Positions 35,543-44,864 of a stretch of 64,000 nucleotides of DNA are shown one piece after another; the stretch's first letter is position 1, and every line of letters starts with the position of its first letter. The notes below the pieces were generated by a model. That model ran no database searches. It had not been told where the DNA came from and saw nothing but the letters and a program-made list of their open reading frames with translations. A program made the position numbers and the translations under genes. This stretch comes from JAIBAJ01 sp965284645. GTDB lineage: Bacteria; Bacteroidota; Bacteroidia; JAIBAJ01. The stretch is from contig OZ260106.1 of NCBI GenBank assembly GCA_965284645.1, positions 2,294,001 to 2,358,000 of the forward strand, in the 5' to 3' direction.

Positions 35543-36664
35543 TTAATCTGCTTTGTTTTTCAGTTCCATCAGAAGGGTGTAAGCGGATTGAATGACAATT
35601 GTTTCTTTTTCCAAGGATGCTCCATTTTTAATTTCAACCCATTTCCCTTCTTTTTCGCCAATCTCTACAGGCACTAGAACAAAATTGTTATTTCGCTTAA
35701 CAAATACACAGTTTCGCCCGTCAAAAAACAATACAGATTCCTCGGGTAATGCTAAACTTTGCATGTCCTTTAATTGAATATCTGCATTCATATACATCCC
35801 TGGTAGTAGACTTTTGTCATAGTTTTCAAAATGGCAATGAACCTCAGCTGTGCGGTCTTCGGCAATATCTTGGCTGATAAGAATTATTTCACATAAATAT
35901 TTTTTGTTTGGATTGGAATTCGTGTAGGCCATTAACTTTTGACCAATTTCAAGTTGAATTAAATCTTTCTCAAAAACCTTCAAATTGAGGTGTATATCAT
36001 TGGGGTTTACCAACTCAAATAGTACGTCCGATGGGTTAACATATTTACCGATGTTCACATTAACTTTAGAAACAAACCCATCAAATGGCGCTTTAATCGT
36101 AATACTTTTTGAAATATTTTGCTCTGATAGTTTTTCTGGATCAATCGCAATTAAACGTAGTTTTTGCTCCAGTGCACTTAAATTGATTTTTAAACTTAGG
36201 TAGTCGGCTTTTGCTTGTTGAAAAACCTTGTCGCTGCTAGCTTTGCTTTGATTCAGCTCAAGTTGGCGTTTGTATTCTTTTTCAGCCATTTCTATTCTTG
36301 CTTGGGTAATTAAATAGTCCTGCTGAAGCTGAATGTATTGTTGATCCTCCAATACGGCAATCACATCGCCTTTGGCTAAATGCATTCCGGGAAGTAGTTT
36401 GGTGGATTTTAAATACCCACCTAACGGTGTACTTACCGAAAGGAGGTTTTGCGGCGGAACATCGATTTTTCCATTTACTTTAAGGGTGCTTGATAATTGT
36501 CGTTTTTCAATTTTACCCAAAGTGATTTTTGATTCCTGAATTTGCTTCTCGTTTAAAACTAAGATGGAATCATTTTCGCTTGTTGCTTGAGTTTGGGTTT
36601 CGGTATTAGGTGATTGGCAAGCCTGAAGAAAAAGCAGGGCCAAAAGTATATAGCTGTAATGCAT
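35543..36664 (-). CDS. Efflux RND periplasmic adaptor (CusB/CzcB-like lipoprotein)
   Basis: The membrane-fusion subunit of a heavy-metal efflux pump. Signal peptide with lipobox LFLQAC (Cys16) anchors it by lipid. Barrel-sandwich halves flank a coiled-coil hairpin: VSTPLGGYLKSTKLLPGMHLAKGDVIAVLED, then helices about 105-165, then ITIKAPFDGFVSKVNVNIGKYVNPSDVLFELV. C-terminal beta-barrel and MP domains follow. It couples the RND pump to the outer-membrane channel. It starts 1 nt after the stop of the RND-TolC fusion gene, so it is translationally linked. The metal (Cu/Ag or Co/Zn/Cd) cannot be told from the adaptor. Confidence 0.9.
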   Translation of the reverse strand: MHYSYILLALLFLQACQSPNTETQTQATSENDSILVLNEKQIQESKITLGKIEKRQLSSTLKVNGKIDVPPQNLLSVSTPLGGYLKSTKLLPGMHLAKGDVIAVLEDQQYIQLQQDYLITQARIEMAEKEYKRQLELNQSKASSDKVFQQAKADYLSLKINLSALEQKLRLIAIDPEKLSEQNISKSITIKAPFDGFVSKVNVNIGKYVNPSDVLFELVNPNDIHLNLKVFEKDLIQLEIGQKLMAYTNSNPNKKYLCEIILISQDIAEDRTAEVHCHFENYDKSLLPGMYMNADIQLKDMQSLALPEESVLFFDGRNCVFVKRNNNFVLVPVEIGEKEGKWVEIKNGASLEKETIVIQSAYTLLMELKNKAD

Positions 36665-36665
36665 G

Positions 36666-39600
36666 TTATTGTGCGTTTAAATAGGTTACTTGAATGGCGT
36701 AGAAATTGTATAATTCGATGGCTGCTAAATAATTAAGTTTGATTTCAAGGGCTTGTTTTTGTAAGCTTGCCCAATCCAAATAATTTATTTCACCGGCGCT
36801 CAGTTGTTTTTGAGAAAGCAAAAGGATTTGTTCGGCATCCAAGCTTTGGTGTTCCTCTAGGTAACTCAGTTGTTCCTGGCAAAGCTTAAGTTGGTTACTT
36901 GCCAATTTTAGTTTGTTTTTCAAATAGGCTTTTTCCCATGATTCTTTGTTTTGGGCTATTTTTAGCTTAGTTTCCAAGGCTTTGGTATAGGCCTTGTTTG
37001 CCCCAAAAAACAAGGGAACCCCAAGTCCGATTTGATAGGATGTAAACCTGTTTTTTGAGGTATATAAATTATTGTCAGGCCCAATTCCTCTGAAACTTTG
37101 GTTAGTTATCCCCAAATTTATGGATGGCAATTGCTGAGATTTCTGCAATAAAACCTTCGATTTAGCTAAATCTATCTCCTTCTCTAACCTTTCTTGAAAG
37201 GGATGCGCTCCGTTTTTTGAAAGGGAATCAGCTAAAAATTTAATTCCTTTGAAACGGGGCACAAGTCTTTTCTGACAATTGATGAGTAACTGAAAGCCTA
37301 ACAAGCAATTTTCTTTATCCAGTTGAAGCTGTTGTTTTTGAAGATGCAAGTTGCCAACAAATAGGTCGGCATAGGATTTTTCCAACGCATTGCTTTCCCC
37401 TTTTTCAAACCGCAATTGAGCTTTTTGTGCAAATTCCTTCGCAATACTGTCGGTTTTTTCCAAAACATTTTCCTTTTCTATCAAAACCAAATACCTGAAA
37501 AATTGTTCTTCTACAAGCCTTGTCAGTTCCAAATCGTTCAATTGTTTAGCTAACTGCAATAATTGACTTTCTTGGGTTAGGACTAGCTTTTGCCGGGTAT
37601 AGATCATTGGCAAACTGAATCCTTGGCTAAGTGTCAATCGGCTGTCAGGGAAAACGCTGTTTATATTTCCACCTTCGAACGAAAGGGAGGTTGAATTTGG
37701 ATTGAAGGCCGTTTTTTCTAAACTTTTTTGGTATTCTTGTTCTAAACTTTGGTTTCTGCTGCTCCAATGGTTTTTTAATGCCGAATCAATACTGCTTTTT
37801 AAGTCGATTGTTTGGGATTTGGCGTTTAAGCTAAAACCAAGGAAAAGGATGGCCATAGCCAATGAGGAGGGGTTCAACTTTCGAGGCTCTAGACGATCAA
37901 GTAAAATATAAAGAATAGGCAATACAAACAAGGTAAGAAAGGTTGCTAAAAGCAAGCCTCCAATTACAACAGTTGCCAAGGGCCTTTGCACTTCTGCGCC
38001 TGAACCATTGCTCATGGCCATGGGTAAAAAACCTAAGGATGCAACAAATGCTGTCATTAAAACTGGCCTTAACCTCAACTTGGTTCCAATAAGAATAATG
38101 CGATAAATATTGGAGTGTCCTAGTTGTTTCAATCGATTGAATTCAGAAATCAAAACAATACCATTCAGAACAGCCACCCCGAACAAAGCAATAAAGCCAA
38201 CACCAGCGCTAATACTAAAAGGCATTCCACGCAAGGCAAGAAAGAAAATCCCACCAATGGCAGATAACGGAATCGCTGAATAAATCAATAAACCTTGTTT
38301 GACTGAATTAAAAGCAAAAAACAAAAGAATAAACACCAGCAACAAGGATATTGGCACAGCAATGGAAAGTCGTTTCTTGGCCTCATTTAGGTTCTCAAAA
38401 GTGCCTCCATAACGAATGAAATATCCTGGAGGGAGTTTGATTTCTTTTTCAACCTTGGCTTGTAGTTCTTCAACTACGGTCTGAACATCTTTTTTCCTCA
38501 CATTAAAACCTACAACTATTCTTCGTTTGGTGTCTTCTCTTTGGATTTGATTTGGGCCATTGATTGTTTCCACTTTGGCCAATTGTTGCAAAGGGATTTG
38601 GGTGCCGTTTGAAGCTTGTATCAAAAGGTTTTTAATGTTTTGGGCATCCATTCGCAAATTGGGTGAAAGTCGAGCTACCATATCAAATCTTTTTTCCCCT
38701 TCATTCACCGTGCCTGCACTTTGTCCGGCAAAGGCAGTATTTACGATTTTATTTACCTCCGAAATGGATAAATTGTATTGGGCTAAAACGGCCCTATTGT
38801 ATTGAATTACAACCTGTGGCATTCCATTGATGGGCTCCAAATACAGGTCTTGGGTTCCTTCAACGGTTTCGATGGTCTTGGCTAATTTTGTTCCAAGGGC
38901 GGCCAAGCTATCCAAGTTCTCTCCAAATATTTTACAAACAACATCTTGTCGGGCTCCAGTCATTAGTTCGTTGAATCGCATTTGAACAGGATATTGAAAT
39001 CCTGTTGTTATTCCTGGGACTTCCTCCAAAGCCGCACTCATTTTTTCTGCCAGTTCATTAAAGGTCGATGCAGAGGTCCATTCGCTTTTATCCTTTAAAA
39101 TTACCATTAAATCGGCTGCTTCCAAAGGCATTGGGTCTGTAGGAATTTCGCCACTTCCAATTTTAGTCACAACCTTTTCTACTTCCGGAAACTTGGTCTT
39201 TAAAATACCGGCTGCTTTTTGGGTATAGGCAATGGATGTGGAAAGGCTGCTGCCAGTTAGCAAACGGGTTTCTACAGCAAAATCGCCTTCTTCCAATGCG
39301 GGAATAAATTCTCCTCCCATATTGAATAGAATACCTAGGCTTATTGCAAACAAAACAAGTACAGTTGCCACAACCCATTTTAGCCGATGCAAGGATTTTA
39401 GCAAGGCCATTTGGTACCATTTTTCAATTTTAGCCATCATTTTGTCTGAAAAAGTTGGTTCATGCTTGATTTTCTTGCTTAAAACTAAGGAGGTCATCAT
39501 TGGTACATAGGTCAAGCTTAGGATAAAGGCACCAATAAGAGCGAACGAAACGGTTTGAGCCATGGGTTTGAACATTTTACCCTCGATCCCACTTAAACTT

Positions 39601-41000
39601 AAAATAGGCAAATAGACAATCAAAATAATAACCTGTCCAAAAACGGCACTGTTCATCATTTTGCTTGCACTTTTATTGACTTGGCTATCCATTTCAGGTT
39701 GGTTTAATTGTGTTTGGAAACCAATTTTGGGGCTATTTGAAATTTGGTGCATGGCCGCCTCCACAATAATAACAGCTCCATCCACGATTAATCCAAAATC
39801 TAAGGCTCCCAAGCTCATTAGGTTTCCGCTTACCTTAAACAGATTCATCAAGATAATAGCAAACAACATGGCTAAAGGAATAACCGAGGCCACAACCAAA
39901 CCGGCTCTAAAATTTCCTAAAAACAAAACCAATATAAATACCACAATTAACGCTCCTTCTAGAAGGTTTTTTTCAACAGTAGATATGGCATTGTTTACCA
40001 TTTTGGATCGATCTAAAAATGGTTCGATTATCACCCCTTGAGGTAATGTTTTTTGAATATTGGTTATTTCTTTTTTTACTCGTTTGATTACCTCTGAACT
40101 ATTTTCTCCTTTTAGCATCATCACAACAGCACCAGCTACTTCGCCTTCGTCGTTATAACATAAAGCGCCATAACGGATAGCATGTGAAATATTCACTTGG
40201 GCTACATCCCTTATTCGAATAGGAATTCCATTGGGTGTGTTTTGTATGTTTATTTCTTCGATATCGGTTTTGGAGGTCAATAATCCTTCGGTTCGGATAA
40301 ACAACACCGAAGGCCCTTGTTCAATATAAGCTCCTCCTGTATTTTGGTTATTGTTTTCGAGGGCATTGAAAACATCCGATATGCTTAAGCCAAAGGCATG
40401 CAAATTGTTAGGGTTAATGGCAATTTCATATTGTTTGAGTTTGCCACCAAAACTGCTTACATCAGCCACTCCTTTTACATTTAACAGTTGTCTCCTTACA
40501 ATCCAATCCTGAATGGTTCGTAGTTCAGTTTCGTTGTATTTTGATTCATAACCTTTCTTTGGTCTTATTACATATTGGTAAATTTCCCCTAACCCTGTTG
40601 TAATAGGCCCCAGTTCGGGCTTCCCAATGCTTGCAGGTATTTGCGATTGTATCTGTCCCAATCTTTCCGATACTTGTTGCCTTGCCCAAAACACATCTGT
40701 ATGATCATCAAATACAATGGTTACTAGAGAAAGACCAAATCGAGAAAAACTCCTTATTTCAGTTTTGCCGGGAATATTGCTAACTGCTTGTTCAATTGGA
40801 TAGGTAACAAGCCGTTCAATATCAGGGGCTCCATAAGATGGTGCCATGGTGATGATTTGTACCTGATTGTTAGTAATATCTGGAACGGCATCAATTGGAA
40901 GCCTATATGCTTCGAACAGACCATATATGACCAAGGCAAAAGTCAAAAGGCCTACAATGAGTTTTTGGCGGATGGAAAACGCTATAATGGAATTCAACAT
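36666..41000 (-). CDS. CzcA/CusA-family heavy-metal RND pump fused to a TolC-like outer-membrane domain
   Basis: A 1,444-residue fusion. Residues 1-1035 are a full CzcA/CusA-type RND pump: first helix IAFSIRQKLIVGLLTFALVIYG, periplasmic pore domain, the proton-relay helix ALDFGLIVDGAVIIVEA with its acidic residue, MRFNELMTGARQDV, and the last helix ending YILLDRLEPRK. Residues about 1040-1065 (PSSLAMAILFLGFSLNAKSQ) look like an internal signal peptide, followed by ~380 residues of alternating helices typical of TolC/CzcC outer-membrane channels. One gene thus supplies inner-membrane pump and outer-membrane duct; the adaptor gene follows after 1 nt. Similar fusions occur in this phylum. Whether the chain is cut after AKSQ is not known. 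Confidence 0.93.
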   Translation of the reverse strand: MLNSIIAFSIRQKLIVGLLTFALVIYGLFEAYRLPIDAVPDITNNQVQIITMAPSYGAPDIERLVTYPIEQAVSNIPGKTEIRSFSRFGLSLVTIVFDDHTDVFWARQQVSERLGQIQSQIPASIGKPELGPITTGLGEIYQYVIRPKKGYESKYNETELRTIQDWIVRRQLLNVKGVADVSSFGGKLKQYEIAINPNNLHAFGLSISDVFNALENNNQNTGGAYIEQGPSVLFIRTEGLLTSKTDIEEINIQNTPNGIPIRIRDVAQVNISHAIRYGALCYNDEGEVAGAVVMMLKGENSSEVIKRVKKEITNIQKTLPQGVIIEPFLDRSKMVNNAISTVEKNLLEGALIVVFILVLFLGNFRAGLVVASVIPLAMLFAIILMNLFKVSGNLMSLGALDFGLIVDGAVIIVEAAMHQISNSPKIGFQTQLNQPEMDSQVNKSASKMMNSAVFGQVIILIVYLPILSLSGIEGKMFKPMAQTVSFALIGAFILSLTYVPMMTSLVLSKKIKHEPTFSDKMMAKIEKWYQMALLKSLHRLKWVVATVLVLFAISLGILFNMGGEFIPALEEGDFAVETRLLTGSSLSTSIAYTQKAAGILKTKFPEVEKVVTKIGSGEIPTDPMPLEAADLMVILKDKSEWTSASTFNELAEKMSAALEEVPGITTGFQYPVQMRFNELMTGARQDVVCKIFGENLDSLAALGTKLAKTIETVEGTQDLYLEPINGMPQVVIQYNRAVLAQYNLSISEVNKIVNTAFAGQSAGTVNEGEKRFDMVARLSPNLRMDAQNIKNLLIQASNGTQIPLQQLAKVETINGPNQIQREDTKRRIVVGFNVRKKDVQTVVEELQAKVEKEIKLPPGYFIRYGGTFENLNEAKKRLSIAVPISLLLVFILLFFAFNSVKQGLLIYSAIPLSAIGGIFFLALRGMPFSISAGVGFIALFGVAVLNGIVLISEFNRLKQLGHSNIYRIILIGTKLRLRPVLMTAFVASLGFLPMAMSNGSGAEVQRPLATVVIGGLLLATFLTLFVLPILYILLDRLEPRKLNPSSLAMAILFLGFSLNAKSQTIDLKSSIDSALKNHWSSRNQSLEQEYQKSLEKTAFNPNSTSLSFEGGNINSVFPDSRLTLSQGFSLPMIYTRQKLVLTQESQLLQLAKQLNDLELTRLVEEQFFRYLVLIEKENVLEKTDSIAKEFAQKAQLRFEKGESNALEKSYADLFVGNLHLQKQQLQLDKENCLLGFQLLINCQKRLVPRFKGIKFLADSLSKNGAHPFQERLEKEIDLAKSKVLLQKSQQLPSINLGITNQSFRGIGPDNNLYTSKNRFTSYQIGLGVPLFFGANKAYTKALETKLKIAQNKESWEKAYLKNKLKLASNQLKLCQEQLSYLEEHQSLDAEQILLLSQKQLSAGEINYLDWASLQKQALEIKLNYLAAIELYNFYAIQVTYLNAQ

Positions 41001-41261
41001 GACATAAAGTTTTAAAAGTGAGCAATAGCCCTAGTAAATTCAATAAGGCAAGGAGTGGTTTACTCTAAGGCAAAAGATGATTTTTATCCGAACAGCTTGA
41101 TTTAGTTGAGTTTACCTCACCCTAATGAAATTTAGGATAGAAATTGTAGGGCTTTTTTTCGGTTTAACAACCAAGGCAAGAGGCCAACAGTGAAAAGTTT
41201 TATCCTAGTTGCAATCGAATGAAAGCAAAGGAATAAATAGTCCAATTATTCCACTTAACCT

Positions 41262-41418
41262 AAATTAATTAATAGAAAGATTGATTAATCTGAACTACTA
41301 AATTAAGTTGGGTTAACCCCTCCCAAAACATTTTAGGAAAGCAGTTATAATCAATATTGTTTGGAAATCGATTATAACTGCTTTATTCGTTTAGGCATTT
41401 CTAAAGCATAAACTGGGC
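41262..41418 (+). repeat. Family-2 AT-rich repeat with perfect central hairpin
   Basis: Matches the family-2 repeat end to end (CTAAATTAATTAAT, TGAACTACTAAATTAAGTTG, TTAACCCC, and the terminal CATTTCTAAAGCATAAACTG). Its central hairpin is a perfect 12-bp pair: GCAGTTATAATC (41341-41352) with GATTATAACTGC (41370-41381). A short extra fragment (CCGAACAGCTTGATTTAGTT) lies at 41087 in the leader of the RND gene. Confidence 0.8.
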
Positions 41419-41538
41419 TATAGCACCATAGTATAAATTATGCAGACTTCCTCAGTTAGGAAAACTATTCAGTCTATGCCAATTGAACTAATTGGGGGTT
41501 GCTCTAAATATCAGCTTACAATTATCTTCGGAATTTAC

Positions 41539-41910
41539 CTATTGCGGACAACCGTTTTTTACCCAACAATCCAATTTGTTGATGATGTCTGCTGACATTT
41601 GAGGTTCACCTTCAGGCATTGCCTTTACCCCACTTCCATGGTGAATGGCAATTAGATTATCATCGTTGTTCAAAAATTGATTACTGGCAGAGGCATAGGT
41701 TGAAAGGTTTATACCCGCTTCTGATGAAGATGCATTATGGCATCCTCCTAGTGCGCATCGCGTGTTTAAGATAGCGGCTATATCATTCGTATAGGTTGGT
41801 GTGGTACCTGTGCAGGTAGCCTGAGCAGCGTAATCAGTTGTGTCTTTTTTACAAGCCTGCAAAACGATTAGAACTAAAAGTAGCGCAAAGCCCAAATATT
41901 GAAGTTTCAT
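41539..41910 (-). CDS. Small lipoprotein with cytochrome-c-like CX4CH motif
   Basis: A 123-residue lipoprotein: lipobox VLQAC at Cys20, then a single cytochrome-c-like domain. LNTRCALGGCHNASS gives C-x4-C-H rather than the textbook CxxCH, and the distal region GVKAMPEGEPQMS supplies a candidate methionine ligand. Heme attachment to CX4CH is known in some multiheme cytochromes, and this CxxxGCH spelling occurs in planctomycete/Bacteroidota proteins, so a heme protein is plausible but not certain. On the minus strand it lies between a small exported protein gene and the RND efflux genes and may be expressed with them. Confidence 0.7.
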   Translation of the reverse strand: MKLQYLGFALLLVLIVLQACKKDTTDYAAQATCTGTTPTYTNDIAAILNTRCALGGCHNASSSEAGINLSTYASASNQFLNNDDNLIAIHHGSGVKAMPEGEPQMSADIINKLDCWVKNGCPQ

Positions 41911-41968
41911 TGTTTGATTTTTTAAGTTGTAATTGGAAAAGTTTTAGAGGGTTCGATTTAAAAATCAA

Positions 41969-42349
41969 CTATGAAACGCGGGGTGGTTGCCAGATTTTGG
42001 ATAAATAGTCAGATTGGTGTAAAAATTCAGCATTGGCCACGATTGGCTTTTGACTGGCTTGCTTAAATTCCCAAAAATGTATATTTTGAAGCTGAACGAA
42101 ATGGATTCCAATTGTAGAGTAAGCCATTTCGGGATGCGATTTAAAAGGTAATTTCTGATCCTCCTGATCATGCCCTGAAAGATTGGAAGAATAATGTATT
42201 TGAAGGAAGTCCCAAATGCCTAAACCCGGATTTTCAGCTTGATGTACAAAGAAATGCTGAACCAATTTAGGCAATTTAAAAAGCTCATGAAACTCTGTCG
42301 CCGATGAAAGGTAACTAATGGTAAGCGCTATGAATACAAACTTTTTCAG
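41969..42349 (-). CDS. Small exported protein upstream of heavy-metal efflux genes; no standard start
   Basis: The frame encodes about 126 residues: a signal-like KKFVFIALTISYLSSATEF, then HELFKLPKLVQHFFVHQAEN, HYSS, a His/Asp-rich GHDQEDQKLPFKSH stretch and a C-terminal SKIWQPPRVS. The signal sequence follows a CTG at 42349, and an in-frame TGA lies two codons further upstream, so there is no ATG, GTG or upstream TTG. Either CTG is used, or the true start was lost to mutation or a base error; a TTG at 42274 would remove the signal peptide. Its His content and position before the cytochrome-like lipoprotein and efflux genes suggest a metal-related periplasmic role; this is inference. Confidence 0.6.
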   Translation of the reverse strand: MKKFVFIALTISYLSSATEFHELFKLPKLVQHFFVHQAENPGLGIWDFLQIHYSSNLSGHDQEDQKLPFKSHPEMAYSTIGIHFVQLQNIHFWEFKQASQKPIVANAEFLHQSDYLSKIWQPPRVS

Positions 42350-42400
42350 AGTTCAAAAATAATGAATTCAACCCTTGGACGAACAAATATTACCTAAGGT

Positions 42401-43468
42401 TTAATGTTTTTTTGTTTTTGAAAGCAATTGAAAGGAATCCAACCGAATTCTTTTCAGGCAAATTCCTCCGTAGGGTAAAATTTTTCCTGTTTCAAATAGG
42501 ATAAGGATGGATTCTTTGTCAATTTCTACCATGTCGCTGTAGGCTGCTTTTCCTGAATTTACAACAATGGATTTTGACCAATCAGATTGCCTTGGCTCAA
42601 TTCGATGAATTTGAAGGTTTTTTCTCCTTCGTTTATGGTGCGGATTGGAGAAAAGAATAGCTTCATTGGACAAGCCTAAAAAAGCCCCTTGGCAAATCGG
42701 TTCGAGTAGGGTCGAATCAAATTGACTGTTTTTCCAAGATTGTCCTCCGTTTGCACTAAAACACTGTTTCCGATTGGGTAGAGTTCTATCCTGGTTGCGC
42801 ATATTCATCCACAACAATCCATCCGTCCTTTCTACTAAAGTGCATTCATCGGTTTTGGATTCTGGTACATTTTCTCCTAATTTCCAGGTTTGACCGTGAT
42901 CGTCGGAATAAATGGCATGGCTTTGATGAACAGTGCTTCCAATTAGGGTATGGTTACATGGAACAACCAAGCGATTCGCATAAGGTCCTCGCTTTACCTG
43001 TATCCCATGCACGGGGCCTGTAGCATACCATGCCCATTGTGAAGGTTTTACACTTGCCGTAATTTCTTTCGGTTTTTCCCAAGTTTGACCATAATCTTGG
43101 CTTGAAAGTACATAAACTTTATCGTTGTTCAGGCAGGCAATAACCAATAAGGTTTGCGTTACTTGGTCGAATATCGGAACAGGATTTCCGCATGTTTGTT
43201 GCCCTTCATCCCAAATTACCTGCAAAGCACTCCAGTTTTTTCCCTGATCCTTGGACACTTTCATGACCAAATCGATATTTCCATGGTCCATTAAACTCTG
43301 CCTGCCTTCACAGATCGCAACCAATTGCCCATTGGGTAAGGACACTACAGAAGGTATTCGAAACATGGGGTACCCGTCTCGGTGGTTTTTAAATAACCAT
43401 TCCTTGTTTTCCTGCGAAAGAGTAAGAAAGGGCAAAATCAGAATAACTGAGAAAAGTGCAATTTTCAT
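42401..43468 (-). CDS. Secreted sialidase-like (exo-alpha-sialidase) protein
   Basis: A 355-residue GH33-like six-bladed propeller with signal peptide (1-19). The FRIP motif is present as MFRIPSVVSL, and four Asp-boxes of the S-x-D-x-G-x-x-W type are visible (SKDQGKNW, SQDYGQTW, SDDHGQTW, SANGGQSW). Catalytic-site candidates are Asp in MDHGNIDLV, Glu in TDECTLVE, a second Arg in MNMRNQDR and Tyr in AAYSDMVE. It should release sialic acid or a similar keto-sugar from host or environmental glycans. No T9SS tail is present, so it is probably periplasmic. No sialic acid catabolic genes are adjacent. Confidence 0.85.
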   Translation of the reverse strand: MKIALFSVILILPFLTLSQENKEWLFKNHRDGYPMFRIPSVVSLPNGQLVAICEGRQSLMDHGNIDLVMKVSKDQGKNWSALQVIWDEGQQTCGNPVPIFDQVTQTLLVIACLNNDKVYVLSSQDYGQTWEKPKEITASVKPSQWAWYATGPVHGIQVKRGPYANRLVVPCNHTLIGSTVHQSHAIYSDDHGQTWKLGENVPESKTDECTLVERTDGLLWMNMRNQDRTLPNRKQCFSANGGQSWKNSQFDSTLLEPICQGAFLGLSNEAILFSNPHHKRRRKNLQIHRIEPRQSDWSKSIVVNSGKAAYSDMVEIDKESILILFETGKILPYGGICLKRIRLDSFQLLSKTKKH

Positions 43469-43515
43469 TTTAGGATAGAGTGGGAGGAAAGTAGAGCAAT
43501 TAATTCAGGCTAATG

Positions 43516-44451
43516 CTATTTTTCAATGCATAAGATGCTTACAAAGGGAGTGTTTGAAGTAAATAAAGTAAGAAAATAGAATCCAGAAGGAAGGGCGCTT
43601 AAATCAAGTGGAAAAGCTGGGTTTTCATTCCTATAAACAACTTGCCCTGAAAGGTCCGAAACCTCCAAAGATTGCAAGGATGGAAGGTTGCCTTTACCTC
43701 TCAATTGAACAGGACCTGAAGTGGGATTTGGAAAAATGGTTAGGAAATCATTTGGCAGGGTTACAATACCCGAAAAAGGAGCTGGGATTTTGTTTGAACA
43801 TGCAAAACCAGGACTTGGATACACACCTTCACCATTTATGGCGGCACATCCTAAATCATACATAGGGCTTTCTAAATCATAGGGAATAAAACTTCCAAAC
43901 GAGGCAGAGCACCCAATTCCATCAATAAAGTATAGTTCAGTTAAATAGGGATTTTGAGGTATTTGGAAAATAAATTTTCGGTGTGGTTGCAGCGCAAGGT
44001 CGAATAGGGTGTCTATTTCTATAAGAATTACTGAATAGGTTAAGGTGCTGTATAATATTCCCCAATCAGACGGAATGGTATCCCCGATGGATAAGGCATT
44101 CACATCAAAAAACAAAACCTCCCCAACATCTCTTTTTTGGTATATTTTCCCATCGGTAGTGCAACGCATGTAAAAAGAAAGAAAGGAAATACGCTGGGTA
44201 TCGATTTCTCCAGAACTTAAAAAACTGGTTTGGAATTGTTCCGTGTAAATAGGCGAATAGGTTTTTCCTTCAAGCTCCAGATTAGAACTTGGACCTCGAA
44301 AAACCAAATGTTCTTCGCCTATGGTATTTTGGGTGGTAAAGGCATAATTCCAAAAGGCACTGTCAGCATCCAAGGGTAAGGGCAGAAATTGTCCTTTACA
44401 GCCTATACAGCTTAAAATGGATAAAAGAAAAATAGAAATACCTTTCAACAT
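43516..44451 (-). CDS. Secreted T9SS type A protein, function unknown
   Basis: A 311-residue exported protein. The N-terminus has a signal peptide with ILSCIGCKGQ, so either SPII at Cys18 or SPI at GQ is possible. The middle (25-225) is beta-rich, with IDGIGCSASFGSFIPYD and SPGFACSNKIPAPF, features seen in uncharacterised cargo. The C-terminal ~75 residues form a T9SS type A domain (LTIFPNPTSGPVQLRG ... LSALPSGFYFLTLF). The domain makeup resembles the protein at 97-1065 (a VDTDF / SPGF style of body), but I cannot show they are related. Function unknown. Confidence 0.82.
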   Translation of the reverse strand: MLKGISIFLLSILSCIGCKGQFLPLPLDADSAFWNYAFTTQNTIGEEHLVFRGPSSNLELEGKTYSPIYTEQFQTSFLSSGEIDTQRISFLSFYMRCTTDGKIYQKRDVGEVLFFDVNALSIGDTIPSDWGILYSTLTYSVILIEIDTLFDLALQPHRKFIFQIPQNPYLTELYFIDGIGCSASFGSFIPYDLESPMYDLGCAAINGEGVYPSPGFACSNKIPAPFSGIVTLPNDFLTIFPNPTSGPVQLRGKGNLPSLQSLEVSDLSGQVVYRNENPAFPLDLSALPSGFYFLTLFTSNTPFVSILCIEK

Positions 44452-44586
44452 CAGAACAGTTACAAACGTAAATCAATGGATGCAAAGAAACAGGTTAGTT
44501 TTGAATAAAAGAGGTTTAGTCGCTATTCATCCGGTTTCAGCTTTCTAGGAAGGTTAATTTCTGTTGTGAATAAACTTTTGAAACAA

Positions 44587-44735
44587 ACCCAGATTACGCA
44601 TTAGAAATACATAAACGATTAACCAGTTGTAAATCAATTTGTATGGCCAAATTGATAACAACTGCTAAATCGGGGTAAACCCAACTAAATCAAGTAGTTC
44701 GGTTTAGTAAATCCTCCTATTGATTAATTTGGGAT
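44587..44735 (-). repeat. Family-2 AT-rich repeat, full-length copy with hairpin
   Basis: Near-complete copy, opposite orientation to those at 32532 and 41262. Its central hairpin spans 44624-44664: CAGTTGT with ACAACTG, and ATCAATTTG with CAAATTGAT. A terminator for the minus strand abuts its end. Confidence 0.8.
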
Positions 44736-44767
44736 AAAAAAAACCGGGACAATAACTTATCCCGGTT
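44736..44767 (-). terminator. Intrinsic terminator
   Basis: On the minus strand AACCGGGA (44767-44760) pairs with TCCCGGTT (44749-44742) and is followed by a run of seven T. It would end transcription coming from the membrane-protein gene at 44999-45442. Confidence 0.85.
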
Positions 44768-44864
44768 GATCACATGGTCTATTTTCTAGAACCATATTAG
44801 TTTCGGACAGTTTTTCAGTTTCCCCTCTGTATAATGCTGCTCCGAAATTCTCTTTAAATCCTTA

